Of a stretch of DNA of 64,000 bases, positions 35,251-46,007 are shown piece by piece; the first letter of the stretch is position 1, and each line of letters begins with the position of its first letter. Both the position numbers and the translations under genes were made by a program. Source of the DNA: Kwoniella bestiolae CBS 10118 (Eukaryota > Basidiomycota > Tremellomycetes > Tremellales > Cryptococcaceae); assembly GCF_000512585.2 (NCBI RefSeq), contig NC_089241.1, positions 3,800,001-3,864,000 of the forward strand, given 5' to 3'. A model generated the notes under the pieces. That model had not been told where the DNA came from. It saw nothing but the letters and a program-made list of their open reading frames with translations, and ran no database searches.

Positions 35251-37925
35251 CTACCACCCCTCACCTTCAACCTCATCTCCCTTCTCATCCCACCCCCCCT
35301 CATTATCCTCCTTATCATCATAATACTCATCCTCTTTATCATCATCATTGTCCATCCTCATCAGTCCATTCGCTGCAGAAGAAGAAGGACCTCCCATCCC
35401 CATTCCCAGATCCAGGCCACGGAGAATATCGTAGTTGATTCTCGATGAAAATTGTTTTCCTTTGGTGAAGTTCTGGATGGCCTCGCGGGAGGAGTTGTAC
35501 GGTCCTTTGTGGGGTGTAGCGCGTTTGCGTTTGGGCTATGATCACGAAGATACATTGATCAGCTGAGGTGAGATGCGCAGGCGCAGATGACAGCTGGGAA
35601 TAATACTCACCTTGGGTTTGGTAGGGTCTATACCTTTCGCTCGGAGGGCTATGGCTCGTTGTTCTTGGCGGACTGAGTTTATGATAGATGTCAGCGCATA
35701 ATCTTTTACAGTTGTCTGAAATAACAGCGTGAACGGATCTCTCATCTGCCATGGAGAATTCACGAGATTTCAAAGAACCAAAACCCCAACTCACCCTTCT
35801 CCTCCTCAAGCCACTTTCCATTACTACTCAACCATATCCTCGCCCTCGCCTGCTTCTCATCTTCATCAAGCCTATAACTCTGCTCCAACTCCTCATCATC
35901 TATATCTTCAAATTCCTCTTCTTTCACTTTCGCCAATCTCTCCCTCTTCAGTCTCGCATCATGCACCACAGCTAATTCCTCCATGAGGATCTTGGGATCC
36001 CTAGCTCCTATCCACATCTTGATTCTGTCCGTCATGTGTCTACCCTGATAGAGGAGCTCATCACCTTTGAATACGTCTTTGGCCATATATTCCAGTACAG
36101 CATCTTGGTTCTCCCATTCTTTAAACTCCTCTTCTTTCTTTGTCTTGAGGGCAGCGGCATCTTGCTCTTCTTTGGTTATCGATACGAGTTGAGTAGCAGG
36201 TTCTCCCAACTCCTCATCGTCATTCTCCTCTTCTTTTTCGTTGTCATCGGCATCGGCATTATCGTAATCTATCAACGCGTCCAACTCCAGCTCATTGTAG
36301 AAATCTTCATCGTCTTTACCGGTTTTCTGGAGATTTTTCACTTGACGCATCAACGCTGATTTCTCTCTCATCCGTTCCGCTCGTGATTCCTCGGGATTAT
36401 CTCGAGCAAGTTCCAACTCATTCACATAATCCGCTTGGGGAATTGGTTCAAGATTATCATCTTCCTCTTCCTCCTCCTCTTCTTCTTCCTGTTCTTCCTC
36501 CTCGGCATCATGCGCCGCAGCAGCTACCATCCCTCTCATCTCTTCGTCTTTCCCTTTCATCCTTTTCCTTGGTCTCTCATTCCCATCCTCGTCCTCTTCC
36601 AATTCGTCTACATCTGAGCCTAGCTCACTCTCCCTTTGTTCCTGTTTCAGCCGCTCAACTTTGATCCGCTGCAACTCCTGCTTCTTGACCACAGGCGGCT
36701 TCTCAAATTCATCGATCCTATCTAGATCTTCGTCCGTCAAAGTCCGCCACTCAGCAACAGTCTTCTTAGCCATCTCCGTCTGTGCGAACTCCAATAACCT
36801 CTTCTTAATAGTCGTAGGATGAACCTTCACCACCTGAGCGACCTCGTCGGGTGTTCGAAGGAAATTGCTCATCCTAGCGGCGATGATGAGACATGCACCG
36901 CATACTCCTGCAGGACGTCGACCCTGGGTCATCCAGTCTGCTCTGAAACGGCGGACCAACCTCGAAGCGTCCGTGGCGATCAGATGGACGGTGGGACCGA
37001 AATCTAGTTTGTGGGCGAATCGGAGGTTGTATATTGCTGGGTCGACTTCCGGCATCTGTTCGAGGAGGTGGAGGATCGCTCGAAGTTTGAGGTAGGTCGC
37101 TCCAAGCTCGTAGACGTTTATCTGTGCGTTCCTTTGATAATCAGCATCGTTTCGATGGCAGTTTTGGGTGATCATGTCTATGAAATAAAGTGTGTGTTGA
37201 TAGGGTGATATGGAATGGTGGAGATGATAAGTGATATTGGAATGCAGTACTTACACTCAACCTCTCACTGAAATCTATCAACATGTGGGCGTCCTTACTC
37301 AACCGGCAGGCGAGGTAGAGACAACTGGCTACTACGTATTCTGTCCTTCTACCTCTATTGAATTTGTTATCTACTGCCATGGAGTAGAATCGTTTGGCTT
37401 TACCTGAGATGACATTGTTGATGTGCATTTGACGAGCGACATTGTCTATTTTTGTTGCACCTGCGAGATGATTAACGGATATTAGTCAAGTGACGAGATT
37501 GGTGAGATATATATGTATTGTATTTAGAAGTTCAACGGCGAGGCGCGAGTGATAGCTATTCAGACATTTAAGAACGACAGAACCCACCATTCTGCTTGAT
37601 CCCCTCTGTATTCTGTATCCCCTTCGCCCCGCTCCTCACACCCGCAAAACCAGTTTGGTTATGTCCCACAAACGCTCCCTGCACATGCACACGACCTGAT
37701 GAACCCTCTGCAAACCCTACTTCCGAGACGAGTATACCCTCCTCGATGATCTGTCCACAGGTGTAGCATCTATACCAGACAACATTGTAAGCCCTCGATC
37801 AAACAATAGGAAACAGAAAAAGGCTGCACGGAGAGATAGATTACTTACACAACGTTACCCGCACTGTGGTCCGTCTGCAGGTTCCCAGCCTCTTTACAAT
37901 GCGGGCATTGCTTGATTGTTGACAT
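35251..37925 (-). CDS. BRF1: TFIIIB subunit Brf1, RNA polymerase III initiation factor
   Basis: The N-terminal zinc ribbon has Cys at 7, 10, 27 and 30 (QCPHC and VCYTC). Two cyclin-like TFIIB repeats follow: VARQMHINNVISGKAKRFYS, then TEYVVASCLYLACRLSKDAH, and AGVCGACLIIAARMSNFLRT followed by VAQVVKVHPTTIKKRLLEF. The C-terminal half is acidic with poly-Glu (around 36440-36500) and carries the Brf1 homology segment EFKEWENQDAVLEYMAKDVF. The last exons read KRKRATPHKGPYNSSREAIQ and end EVEGEGW. Brf1 with TBP and Bdp1 recruits Pol III to tRNA, 5S and U6 genes. The estimated length, about 720 residues, is normal. It is divergent from UBA2 across 696 bp. Confidence 0.95.
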
Positions 37926-38621
37926 CTTGCCTGTCTGCTCTTAGGAGACTGAGGCTGTCACAAGGTTATCTTATCTCTATGATCGATTGGATGAATAGCA
38001 AGTGAAGGAAAGAACCAAGATTACGAGTAGTAGGTTGGTGTTCGCAGTTATGAATTTTTTTGATGTTGAAGAGGGACGGAGTCGAACCGTGGGTATGTGT
38101 TTGATAGTGGGTTAAACCCTGAAACGATCTGAAATGGTTGGGTACCAAGATCATGCGTGTGTGTGACGCGCGAGTGAAGGTATTCTACTGCTTAAATTAC
38201 TGTTCCATTATGCTATGAAGTGATAGAATTCGTAGCTCGATCCTCTCCTCTCTGTTTACACTCGTTCATGCAAGCGTCACAATGGACTGAGAGAGGGGCA
38301 GAGGAGAGTGCAGCGGGCAGTGAATGCATGCATAAGAAGGGGAAGCAGACAATGACCGTGTACATGTAAGTGTTGACAACCATACACACCAACCAATGAT
38401 AGTGTATCACGTGACTTCATACTCCTCTCGATAACATTACCTTCCCTGTGCGATCAAGTATGATGAATCACTCATGATTACTCCTTCCTTGCTGCTTCTT
38501 TTCTCGCTCTTACTTTTTTTTTTTCAGCTGTTAGTCAGTGAATTACATACAGGTAGATCTCAGACTATCTGTCCTATCTTAACACCTATACCCACTGGAG
38601 AAGCTAGACGAACGAGATAGA
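37926..38621. promoter_or_regulatory. Divergent promoter BRF1 / UBA2
   Basis: Contains a perfect 8-bp palindrome TCACGTGA (38407-38414), a T11 run near 38514-38524 and, at 38071-38090, a sequence whose complement looks like a tRNA T-arm (rejected as a gene). No open frame of note. Confidence 0.55.
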
Positions 38622-41385
38622 ATGCCTCGATCATCTTACACCAAATCGCTGTTGGGTCCAGAGCTGTATCAGAAAGTGAGGAAAACGAAGATACTGGTAG
38701 TAGGAGCAGGTGGGATAGGATGTGAGCTATGTGAGTTGATCCATTATCACAAAGCTAGTACCAACTCGTATAACAAGTCTCCACCTGGTCAATCTTGCCT
38801 CACCTCTTTCGAAAGACATGATGTACGGTGAGCTGACTTGCCGTCTTCCTCCTAACAGTGAAAAACCTAGTCCTAGTAGGCTTCGCAAATATAGAAATAG
38901 TGAGCTTCAATAACTCTCGCATACTCGGAATCCCGGCAGTTCATCATATCATGCTGGGCAGATCGACCTAGACACCATAGATCTATCCAACTTAAACCGA
39001 CAGTTCCTCTTCCGTAAACCAGATATATCAAAACCTAAAGCCCTCGTCGCAGCAGCTACGGCAAGGCATTTCAACCCCACTTCCGGTATAGACATACACG
39101 CGAGACATGGGAATGTCAAGGATAGTGTGAATGACTTGGAGTGGATAAAGGGTTTTGGGCTTGTGATGAATGCGTTGGATAATATGGGTATGTCCTGCTT
39201 CCTCTGCTTCGTCAGCTGGGAAAATCGTGAATCCACGCGAGTGGTCAGCTGACGAGAGGAATTGTAGATGCACGACGACACGTCAATAAGCTTTGTCAGG
39301 CTGCTAATGTTCCGCTCATCGAATCTGGAACAGCGGGTTATCTAGGACAAGTAACCCCTATCATCAAGGTGTGTTCGTGTTCAGCTTCCGAAGGACAATC
39401 CTCCTCTCGAATAGCTGATAAACGAGTCTATATAATAGGACAAGACGGAATGTTTCGATTGTGTAGTTAAACCTGCACCCAAATCATTCCCAGTCTGTAC
39501 GATCAGATCAACCCCGTCTGAACCTATACATTGTATAGTATGGGGTAAGACCTATCTGTTCGGGTAAGCTCTGTACCACGTACCCTTTTAGTCGTGTAAT
39601 CAGCTGAGGTTGTATGATATTCGTATAGCAAATTGTTCGGAGAAGATGATGAAGATATGGATACCGAGGAGCTGGACAAGGCGAAAGCTGGCGGCGAGAA
39701 TGGTAAGCTAATTGGTTAGTGTCCAACATGCTTGTAGCTGACAATGTGCAACAGCTGAGGAGATCGAGAACCTGAAGAAGGAAGCTGCAGCGTTTAGGGA
39801 AGTGCGAAAGAACTTGGGCGGGGAAGATGGACCGCAGCGTGTCTTCCATAAGGTGAGCTGGCATCTCATCGAGTATTGTAACACCGTAGCTGACAGACAG
39901 ATGCGTACAGGTGTTCAACGAAGATATCAATCGACTGTTGGCAATGGAGGATATGTGGAAGAAGGAAGGGAGAGTCAAGCCTGTTCCTCTCGAATATGAA
40001 GGGATCATGAATGAATCTTTCGCGACTCCCCCTTTGAGGCAAGCTGCCGCTCAACAGCCCAACGTCAATGGACAAGCTCAGACGAATGGCAATGGTACGG
40101 AAAAGAAGAAGGGGTTGAAGGATCAGAGAGAGCTGAGCTTGAAAGAGAATTTGGAGCTTTTCATCGACAGGTTAGCTCGCGTTCCTCTCAGGGTATGACA
40201 GGCGAGGCAAGCTGACATTGTCACTTTAGCTGCAAGCGATTATCTGCTCGAGCTATAGCATATCCCGATATCCCCCTTTCTTTCGACAAAGACGATGCAG
40301 ATACGCTTGACTTCGTCCTGGCCACTGCGAATCTGCGAGCGACTGCCTACGGCATAGCAAACAAGACGAGGTTCGAAGTGAAAGGTAGGTCAGCTTTCAG
40401 CTTAACACATCTTCCGGCTGAGATCAAGCTGACGTCGTTTGATCATGCGAATAGAAATGGCCGGTAACATCATCCCAGCCATCGCTACCACCAACGCCAT
40501 CATCGCCGGTCTGATAGTCATGCAATCATTGAACATCCTTCGACAACTTCCCTCATTGTCTTCATCCTCCTCGAGTGAGGCTTCTACTTCGGCCGGCCCA
40601 GCAATCAGGAGTGTCTTCCTACGTACCGATCCCATCAAGCCATTGGGCCACTCCATCCCCGCCAAGGCAGATCCAGAATGCTCAGTGTGTCGAGATGTAT
40701 ACATCCCCCTCAAGGTCGATTTGGCCAGATGTACTCTCGGTACATTCGTCAATGATATTGTCAAGACATGGTTGGCTGAAGCCGAGTTTGAAGGGAGGGA
40801 AGAAGACGATGAAGAAGTAGTGGAATGGACGATATTTGAGGGTGGGAGATTATTAGCTGATCCTGATTTCGATGATAATTTTGAAAGAACGTTGGAGGAC
40901 CTAGATGTGAAGAGGGGGAAGATGTTGACTGCTAGGGATGAGGATGGGAAATACAGACCTGTGCATTTTAGTATCTGCGAAGGGTAAGTAAGCTGAACAA
41001 TCCATATGGCCTATAATCACAACTCTCATGTTACTGCTTTTCGAGGATAAAATACTGACTTGGCTGTTTGATTCTATCTCGCAGTGATTCTCAAGCATCA
41101 ATCCCCTACTCTCTCCCCTCTACACCACCCCTCATCCCTCTCCTTCCTGCCAAACCTGCTACAAGAGAACCTTCCGAAGAGATCACAATACTTGACTCGA
41201 TGCCGCCGGCAACGAGTACCTCTGTCAGCGAAGTCACCCCGATATCTAGTAATACCGCAGTGGGTACGAAGAGGTCAGCACCTGATGATGGGGATGTTAA
41301 AGATGCTACGGCAGAGGAGGAACAGACGAAGAAGAAGAGGAAGGTGGTTGTGGTGGATGAGGATGATGATTTTGAGATTTTATAG
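38622..41385 (+). CDS. UBA2: SUMO-activating enzyme subunit Uba2 (E1 catalytic subunit)
   Basis: The start MPRSSYTKSLLGPELYQKVR leads to the nucleotide site LVVGAGGIGCELLKNLVLVG. IDLDTIDLSNLNRQFLFRK, MNALDNMDARRHVNKLC and SGTAGYLGQVTPI follow. FPVCTIRSTPSEPIHCIVW carries the catalytic cysteine of the E1 thioester. Zinc cysteines are in KTECFDC and ECSVCRDVYIP. The ubiquitin-like fold domain follows (about residues 440-540). The tail is disordered and ends TKKKRKVVVVDEDDDFEIL, a probable nuclear signal. Uba2 with Aos1 activates SUMO and passes it to Ubc9. At least 11 exons. Length (about 650 residues) is usual. All key residues are present. Confidence 0.96.
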
Positions 41386-41592
41386 GGTGTGTCGAGAGTG
41401 AATGACAAATCAGACTAGGAAGAGGGGAAGTCGACGTTGTTGTTGTTGATATGATAATATGGTAGATGAAGGGATAGAATGAGATAATGTAGATACATTA
41501 TATCGAATGATCGTAACATGCATAATATACAACAATCTTGATCTGGTCTGTTCTGCTCTATTCTTGTATAATGTACCGTACTCTCAGAGAAA

Positions 41593-42444
41593 TTATCTTC
41601 CCACCACAGTCCAATCTAATCCCCTAATTCCCAGGGAATCTACGAAATCCCTCATGTACTCTACCAAATTCGAATACGCCAAATCGCCATTGATCGACAC
41701 AGCATTGACAGGTCGTGAGGGTGATAGTTGGACTAACCATGGTTGGTTCTCCTTTCCACTCTGGTTTTGGTGTTGGTCCTTTGGTGGAGATGGAGATATG
41801 TGGGTGAGGGAGAGATGCAGTGTGAGGGGTGTCGGAGTGGGCAGGGAGAGGGGGAGGGGGATATGGAATAGTTGGCCTGAGGAGAGGTAGGTGTGGGAGT
41901 GTCTAGTAAATTGGGGATTAGCTCGAAAATTGGGGATTAGCTCGATTATTTGTGTGGTCTGTACCAAGCCACGATGTATTCACTGAATCGAGGATACATG
42001 CCTAGTCCCAGTCAAAAGAGATACTCACTCGAATCCCAAACTACCAATGAACTCCTCAGTCTCTTCCTCGTCCTCCAATCCCAATATATCCAAACCAATA
42101 ACAGCCCTAGTAGTAATCTCGCCATACTCCTGGCCCCTCAACGGCGCAGAGACATAAGACAGACTACGTACCCATCTCCCATCACCCTTGTCCTTCTCCT
42201 TGCCCTTGCTCTGTCCTTCAAAAGTAGAGTTTGGAGGTAATTTGCGCGATCGAAAGCGGAGGTTTCGTAGTTGCCCTTTAACGATTGGGTTGGAATTCAC
42301 ATAGATCCTGTCTATGTTTTGCAATGGCTCGATATGGATGGAATGGAGGGATAGGTGAGATGTGAATTTTGGAAAGAGGGGGGGAGGGAGGAGGGCGTAT
42401 AGGGTTGGTTCGAGGGATGTTGAGGATGAAGATGAGGATGACAT
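41593..42444 (-). CDS. MED18: Mediator complex subunit Med18 (Srb5)
   Basis: Two exons (41902-42444 boundary at a 126-nt intron, 41903-42028). The start is MSSSSSSSTSLEPTLYALLP, then LRNLRFRSRKLPP, SLSYVSAPLRGQEYGEITTR and TEEFIGSLGFE. After the intron come HTYLSSGQLFHIPLPLSL, PWLVQLSPSRPVN and YMRDFVDSLGIRGLDW. The order (head strands, FIxSLGF, hydrophobic strand, WLVQL..., AYxNLVEYMRDF) matches Med18, for example human EFLKEMGFR and YLVELSVVAPAG. Med18 is part of the Mediator head submodule with Med20 and Med8 and aids Pol II initiation and termination. About 240 residues. The intron contains a 19-bp tandem duplication. Divergent from the copper transporter gene. Family call is by motif order, not by search. 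Confidence 0.82.
41908..41945. repeat. Exact 19-bp tandem duplication in the MED18 intron
   Basis: Two perfect copies of AAATTGGGGATTAGCTCGA (plus strand). On the coding strand each copy carries GAGCTAATCC, that is a CTAAT branch-type motif. The duplication ends one base upstream of the ACTAG acceptor. Confidence 0.95.
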
Positions 42445-42874
42445 TGGGGTGGAATGCTGGTGTGAGTAGATCCTGTGAGTGTACGTTATATGGTATGATG
42501 ATATGATTAATTTCCAACTTATCGCTCCACACCATCCATCCTCCCATCCTTCCATTCCACTCCAGTGCGCAAAATGTGATGATATCATCACTTTCTCTAT
42601 TGATGCTGTTCCTGGCAGAGAGTGAGATGAGGCATTAAATCGAATTGCCTCAGTTACAACGTATAGCATATAAATAGAATTCTCAGTCATTTTACTCCTC
42701 TTTCCTTTCGACAACGATACCAAGATGCGATAACCTTTGAGAGGTCATTCTCTATTTTGACGAGGTGTACATTCACATGTCTCATAACTCTCGCAGGGCT
42801 GTTCGTGACCTTTATACTTGACAGCAATTTACCAATAAGATTAACGATATACCTATCCAGTCCCACCAGTCAAC
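42445..42874. promoter_or_regulatory. Divergent promoter MED18 / copper transporter
   Basis: 430 bp between start codons. Contains one match to the copper response element of the Mac1 type (42566-42573). No other strong motif seen. Confidence 0.5.
42566..42573. promoter_or_regulatory. Possible copper response element (TTTGCGCA on the minus strand)
   Basis: TGCGCAAA on plus is the reverse complement of TTTGCGCA, matching the yeast Mac1 site TTTGC(T/G)CA. It lies about 300 bp upstream of the CTR start. Yeast promoters normally need two such sites and only one is seen here. Tremellomycete copper regulation uses Cuf1, so this may be chance. Confidence 0.25.
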
Positions 42875-44112
42875 ATGAGCCATAACCACGACTCGATGTC
42901 GGGTATGGATGATAGTGAGTAATCACGTCTCATGGTTCAGAGCATGACTGCTGCTATGAAGAAACATCGATATTGACACTGGAAATGTTGCAGTGTCATC
43001 TACCTCTGGTATGGGCGATATGAAGATGTACTTCCACGGGTCAATCGGAGGTGATAGTGAGTACGGTTCATAGTCGTAGTAATAGCTCCAACCCGTTCCC
43101 ATTTCATTTGGATACAAGTACTTCCTCTTAGACGCAGAGCTATCCTGGTCGTCGGATGGTACATCACGTAACGTGCACAGCTGATCAATGGATTGTGATA
43201 TCTCAGTGCTCTGGTTCGCTTCGTGGATGCCGTCCTCAGCAGGAGCCACCGTCGGCGTATGCATAGGATTATTCCTCTTCGCAGTGTTTGAGAGGTACTT
43301 GGTAGCGTTCAGGAGGGCATGTGATGCTGCGTGGAGGAAAGGGTGAGTGCTTGTAGACTGTTACGTTCGCTTCCTCGTACCTTACACAATATCCAAATAC
43401 ACGCAGAGTATACCATCCATACTATTCAAACGTGATGTCAAGCTAATTCATCGATGTTTCTAGTCAACTGGGATATCATAGACCAGTCACCTCAGGCTCG
43501 ATACCCCTCTCCACCTCATCAGGCAATACCACTTCTCTCCCTTCCCAACCAGCTCTCACCTCTCGTCGATCACTCACCGAAAAGGACGATGAGACTCGAC
43601 CTTCCACTTCGGCGTATCCTGTACTCAATCGTCAACCGACAGAAGGATATCATAGATCTTCTGGAAGTTCTATAGCTTCCTATTCACCGGATCTAGCAGA
43701 CACCACACGAGATGAATCCACCCATGTTCACGCTCATCTACCTAAAGCGGTTAGAAAAAGCTTAGATCCAGGAAGAGAAGGCCGCTGGAGCAGACCATTC
43801 AGGTGGAGTGTAGATCTCCCTAGGGGGTTGTTACATGCTTTGCAGACTTTGATTCATTATTTATTGATGTGAGTTGGCTCTCTTTCCATTTGCAGGCCCC
43901 CCACTACAATTATCCTGTCACACCTCTCTTTTCTATTCTGATGTTACGGTAGCTTTCAAATGTTAGAGAGATATCGACACTGATGCTTTATGATGATTTC
44001 TAGGCTGGTGGTTATGACGTTCAATATCTGGTGGATCATCTCTGTTGTCATTGGAGCTGGAGTCGGTGAGATGTTATTTGGAAGATTTGGGGCGAGTCAT
44101 TCTAGCCATTAA
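42875..44112 (+). CDS. Ctr-family high-affinity copper transporter
   Basis: Five exons (42875-42914, 42994-43056, 43207-43342, 43464-43868, 44004-44112) join in frame to 250 residues. The N-terminus is Met/His-rich (MSHNHDSMSGMDDMSSTSG, GMGDMKMYFHGS), as in copper-binding ectodomains. Helix 1 reads MLWFASWMPSSAGATVGVC and FERYLVAF. Helix 2 carries the selectivity motif MLVVM (MxxxM, residues 215-219), and helix 3 has the GAGVG (GxxxG) packing motif. Ctr proteins form trimers that take up Cu(I) at the plasma membrane or release it from the vacuole. A cytosolic loop of about 130 residues between helices 1 and 2 is long for the family. The end is GASHSSH. Intron 2 is 150 nt. Confidence 0.9.
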
Positions 44113-44551
44113 ATAGGATTGGCGATATGAAAAGAGTATGTATTGTAAGGTATACCTATCAGCTCAGATGGCAGTCGCTACGTACAACACCATCATCAAA
44201 ACCTTTAGATTGGCGACACATAAACTAAGTTATCGGGGGAAGTCCACGGTACCCGTGCTCCGCTCGGTCAACTCCGAAGAATGGGCGGGGAATCGTCATT
44301 ATTTGTCATGGCTTTGATTTTCCGGGACTCTATGAGTACTGATAAATCAACTTGGTGATGGATTGACGTGATGTCAATCCCGAAAGATAGATCATATTGA
44401 CATCGATTATCGAATGCAGGAGAGGAGATGAAGACCCTGTGTATAGTCACAGTGTTTATTTACCGGCGTGACGCCCAATTCGGTACTCTTGTGATCTTTC
44501 CAGTGGTATGCTATCTCTAGCAATCATTGTCGCCTGTGCATCAACGACTAG
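44113..44551. other. Intergenic region upstream of the alpha/beta hydrolase gene
   Basis: 439 bp, no gene. A short inverted repeat CACGG-TAC-CCGTG (44245-44257) has the CGG-N3-CCG form of zinc-cluster regulator sites. That is weak evidence for an operator. Confidence 0.45.
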
Positions 44552-45858
44552 ATGAGCATCAACAGAGACCCATTTCCAGAATCACCGATTCAACATGTAT
44601 CGATCAACGGAGCCAGATTAGCATACCGAACAAAGGGTGATCCGTCAGGACCATTGATGATCACTCTACATGGTGGAAGGGGATTCGGTAAGTTCGTGTT
44701 CCCCTGTACTGAGCGTCCACCTCGGGTTTGTTTGTTGCAGCGACAGCCTAGATATCTCACGACTTGATATACTGATAGGTACCCATGAGAGCGACTTTAA
44801 AGCGTACAATAAGCTTGGTGATTCCGTCCAGCTCGTCTCCTTCGATTTCAGAGGACATGGACAGTCTTCCCCCACACCGCCATATACTTTTGACCAGATC
44901 GTTCAGGATATCGAGTCGGTGAGACAACACTTCATAGAACAAGGAGACGGAAGTGAGAAGAAACGGAAATTCATATTGGAAGGGGGTAGTTTTGGAGGGA
45001 TGATAGCTCAGCAGTACGCTATTACTTTTGCTGAGAATGTGGATAACCTGATTCTCAGGGGGACAGCACCCTCATGGCATCGTGCGTTCATCTTTCCAAC
45101 TTGACCACAAAGTCGAATGCGTCTGAATACAATATGATAACTTGACCCTTCCAGACGAAGAGGAAGCACTACAAAACCTCATATCCCGCGCACCCTCAAA
45201 GGCACCTATGGCGACGTCTGAAATGCTTTCCAAAGTGTTCGGAGCATTCACAGATGATAATGAGATGAGGTTGATCTTCTTTGCTATAGCCCCGTTGTGG
45301 GTTGATAGTGGATATAACCCAAATGAAGGGCTGGAAGTAGCCAGGAGGACGGTATATAATTCGGAGTCGCACAGTGAGTTTGGCAATGGCAATACTGTAC
45401 CTTACAATTCAGACACTCTACTGTAGCATCAATCAAGATACCTCGGAAATAAACCCATGCTCGTAGAGTGCTGAATATTTGGATACTTCTTTAGGTCGAT
45501 GAATGCTGATCTCGTTTATTTCATAGACCAGCTGTACTCGGACAGAGAGAAATATTTCGATTTCAGACCAAACCTAAAGCTTGTCACCGCGAAAACTCTG
45601 ATCATCGTAGGTCAAGGAGATTGGACCTGTCCACCTTGTACGTTATCGAGTCTGGTTGCTATCAATACATCGATCCCAACGAGATAGGAGTAAAGGCTGA
45701 TGTCGAATACACGTATATGTATCGTAGCTCAATCCGAAGAGATACATCGAGGTATCCCCGATTCCCGATTGGTCGTTTTCGAAGGGGCTGGACACTTCGT
45801 ACAGCATGAGAAGAACCGGGAGGTCTTGGAGGTTGTGAGGGACTTTTTGGGCATATGA
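44552..45858 (+). CDS. Alpha/beta hydrolase, proline iminopeptidase-like (S33)
   Basis: The start is MSINRDPFPESPIQHVSING. HGGRGFG is the oxyanion motif of the S33 aminopeptidase branch. FDFRGHGQSS and the nucleophile elbow LEGGSFGGMIAQQYA follow (catalytic Ser in GGSFGG). The acid is in IIVGQGDWTCPP and the histidine in EGAGHFVQHE. All triad members are present. About 310-320 residues over five or six exons, ending VVRDFLGI. Fungal members include prolyl aminopeptidases and general esterases; the exact substrate is unknown. The intron around 45380-45495 needs a GTTTGG donor (H-S-E-S-M junction) to stay in frame, which is weak, so that border is tentative. No signal peptide: probably cytosolic. 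Confidence 0.85.
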
Positions 45859-46007
45859 AAGTATAATCTCTTTGATATTCATGCATTCATGTGTGACCTT
45901 CTCCGCAGTACGAAATTAACTCATAAGCACTGGCTTGACGGTACTATCAATCCAATGCATAACAAGCTCTTCCTGCCTCATATGACATGCCCGATCAAAA
46001 CCTCCTA

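Noticed and set aside
38071..38095. Complement contains ACGGTTCGACTCCGT, like a tRNA T-arm with B box
   Set aside because: No partner for the acceptor stem, no A box or D-arm within 150 nt upstream on that strand, and no T-run terminator after it.
41950..41990. Possible extra MED18 exon coding Glu-Tyr-Ile-Val-Ala-Trp-Tyr-Arg
   Set aside because: It resembles the family consensus, but joining it to the last exon through the GTACAG donor creates a TGA. The phases fit only if the whole span is one 126-nt intron.
42373..42397. G-rich stretch GGGGGGGAGGGAGGAGGG as a regulatory quadruplex
   Set aside because: It lies in the MED18 coding exon and encodes Pro codons (LPPPLFPKF) on the other strand, so codon use explains it.
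43132..43180. Possible copper-transporter exon coding Ile-Leu-Val-Val-Gly-Trp-Tyr-Ile-Thr
   Set aside because: It looks like a membrane segment, but no donor/acceptor pair links it to the true helix 1 exon in frame. Direct joining of 43056 to 43207 gives the expected family sequence.
44245..44257. CACGGTACCCGTG inverted repeat as a zinc-cluster operator
   Set aside because: A single short palindrome with no second copy; too common to call.
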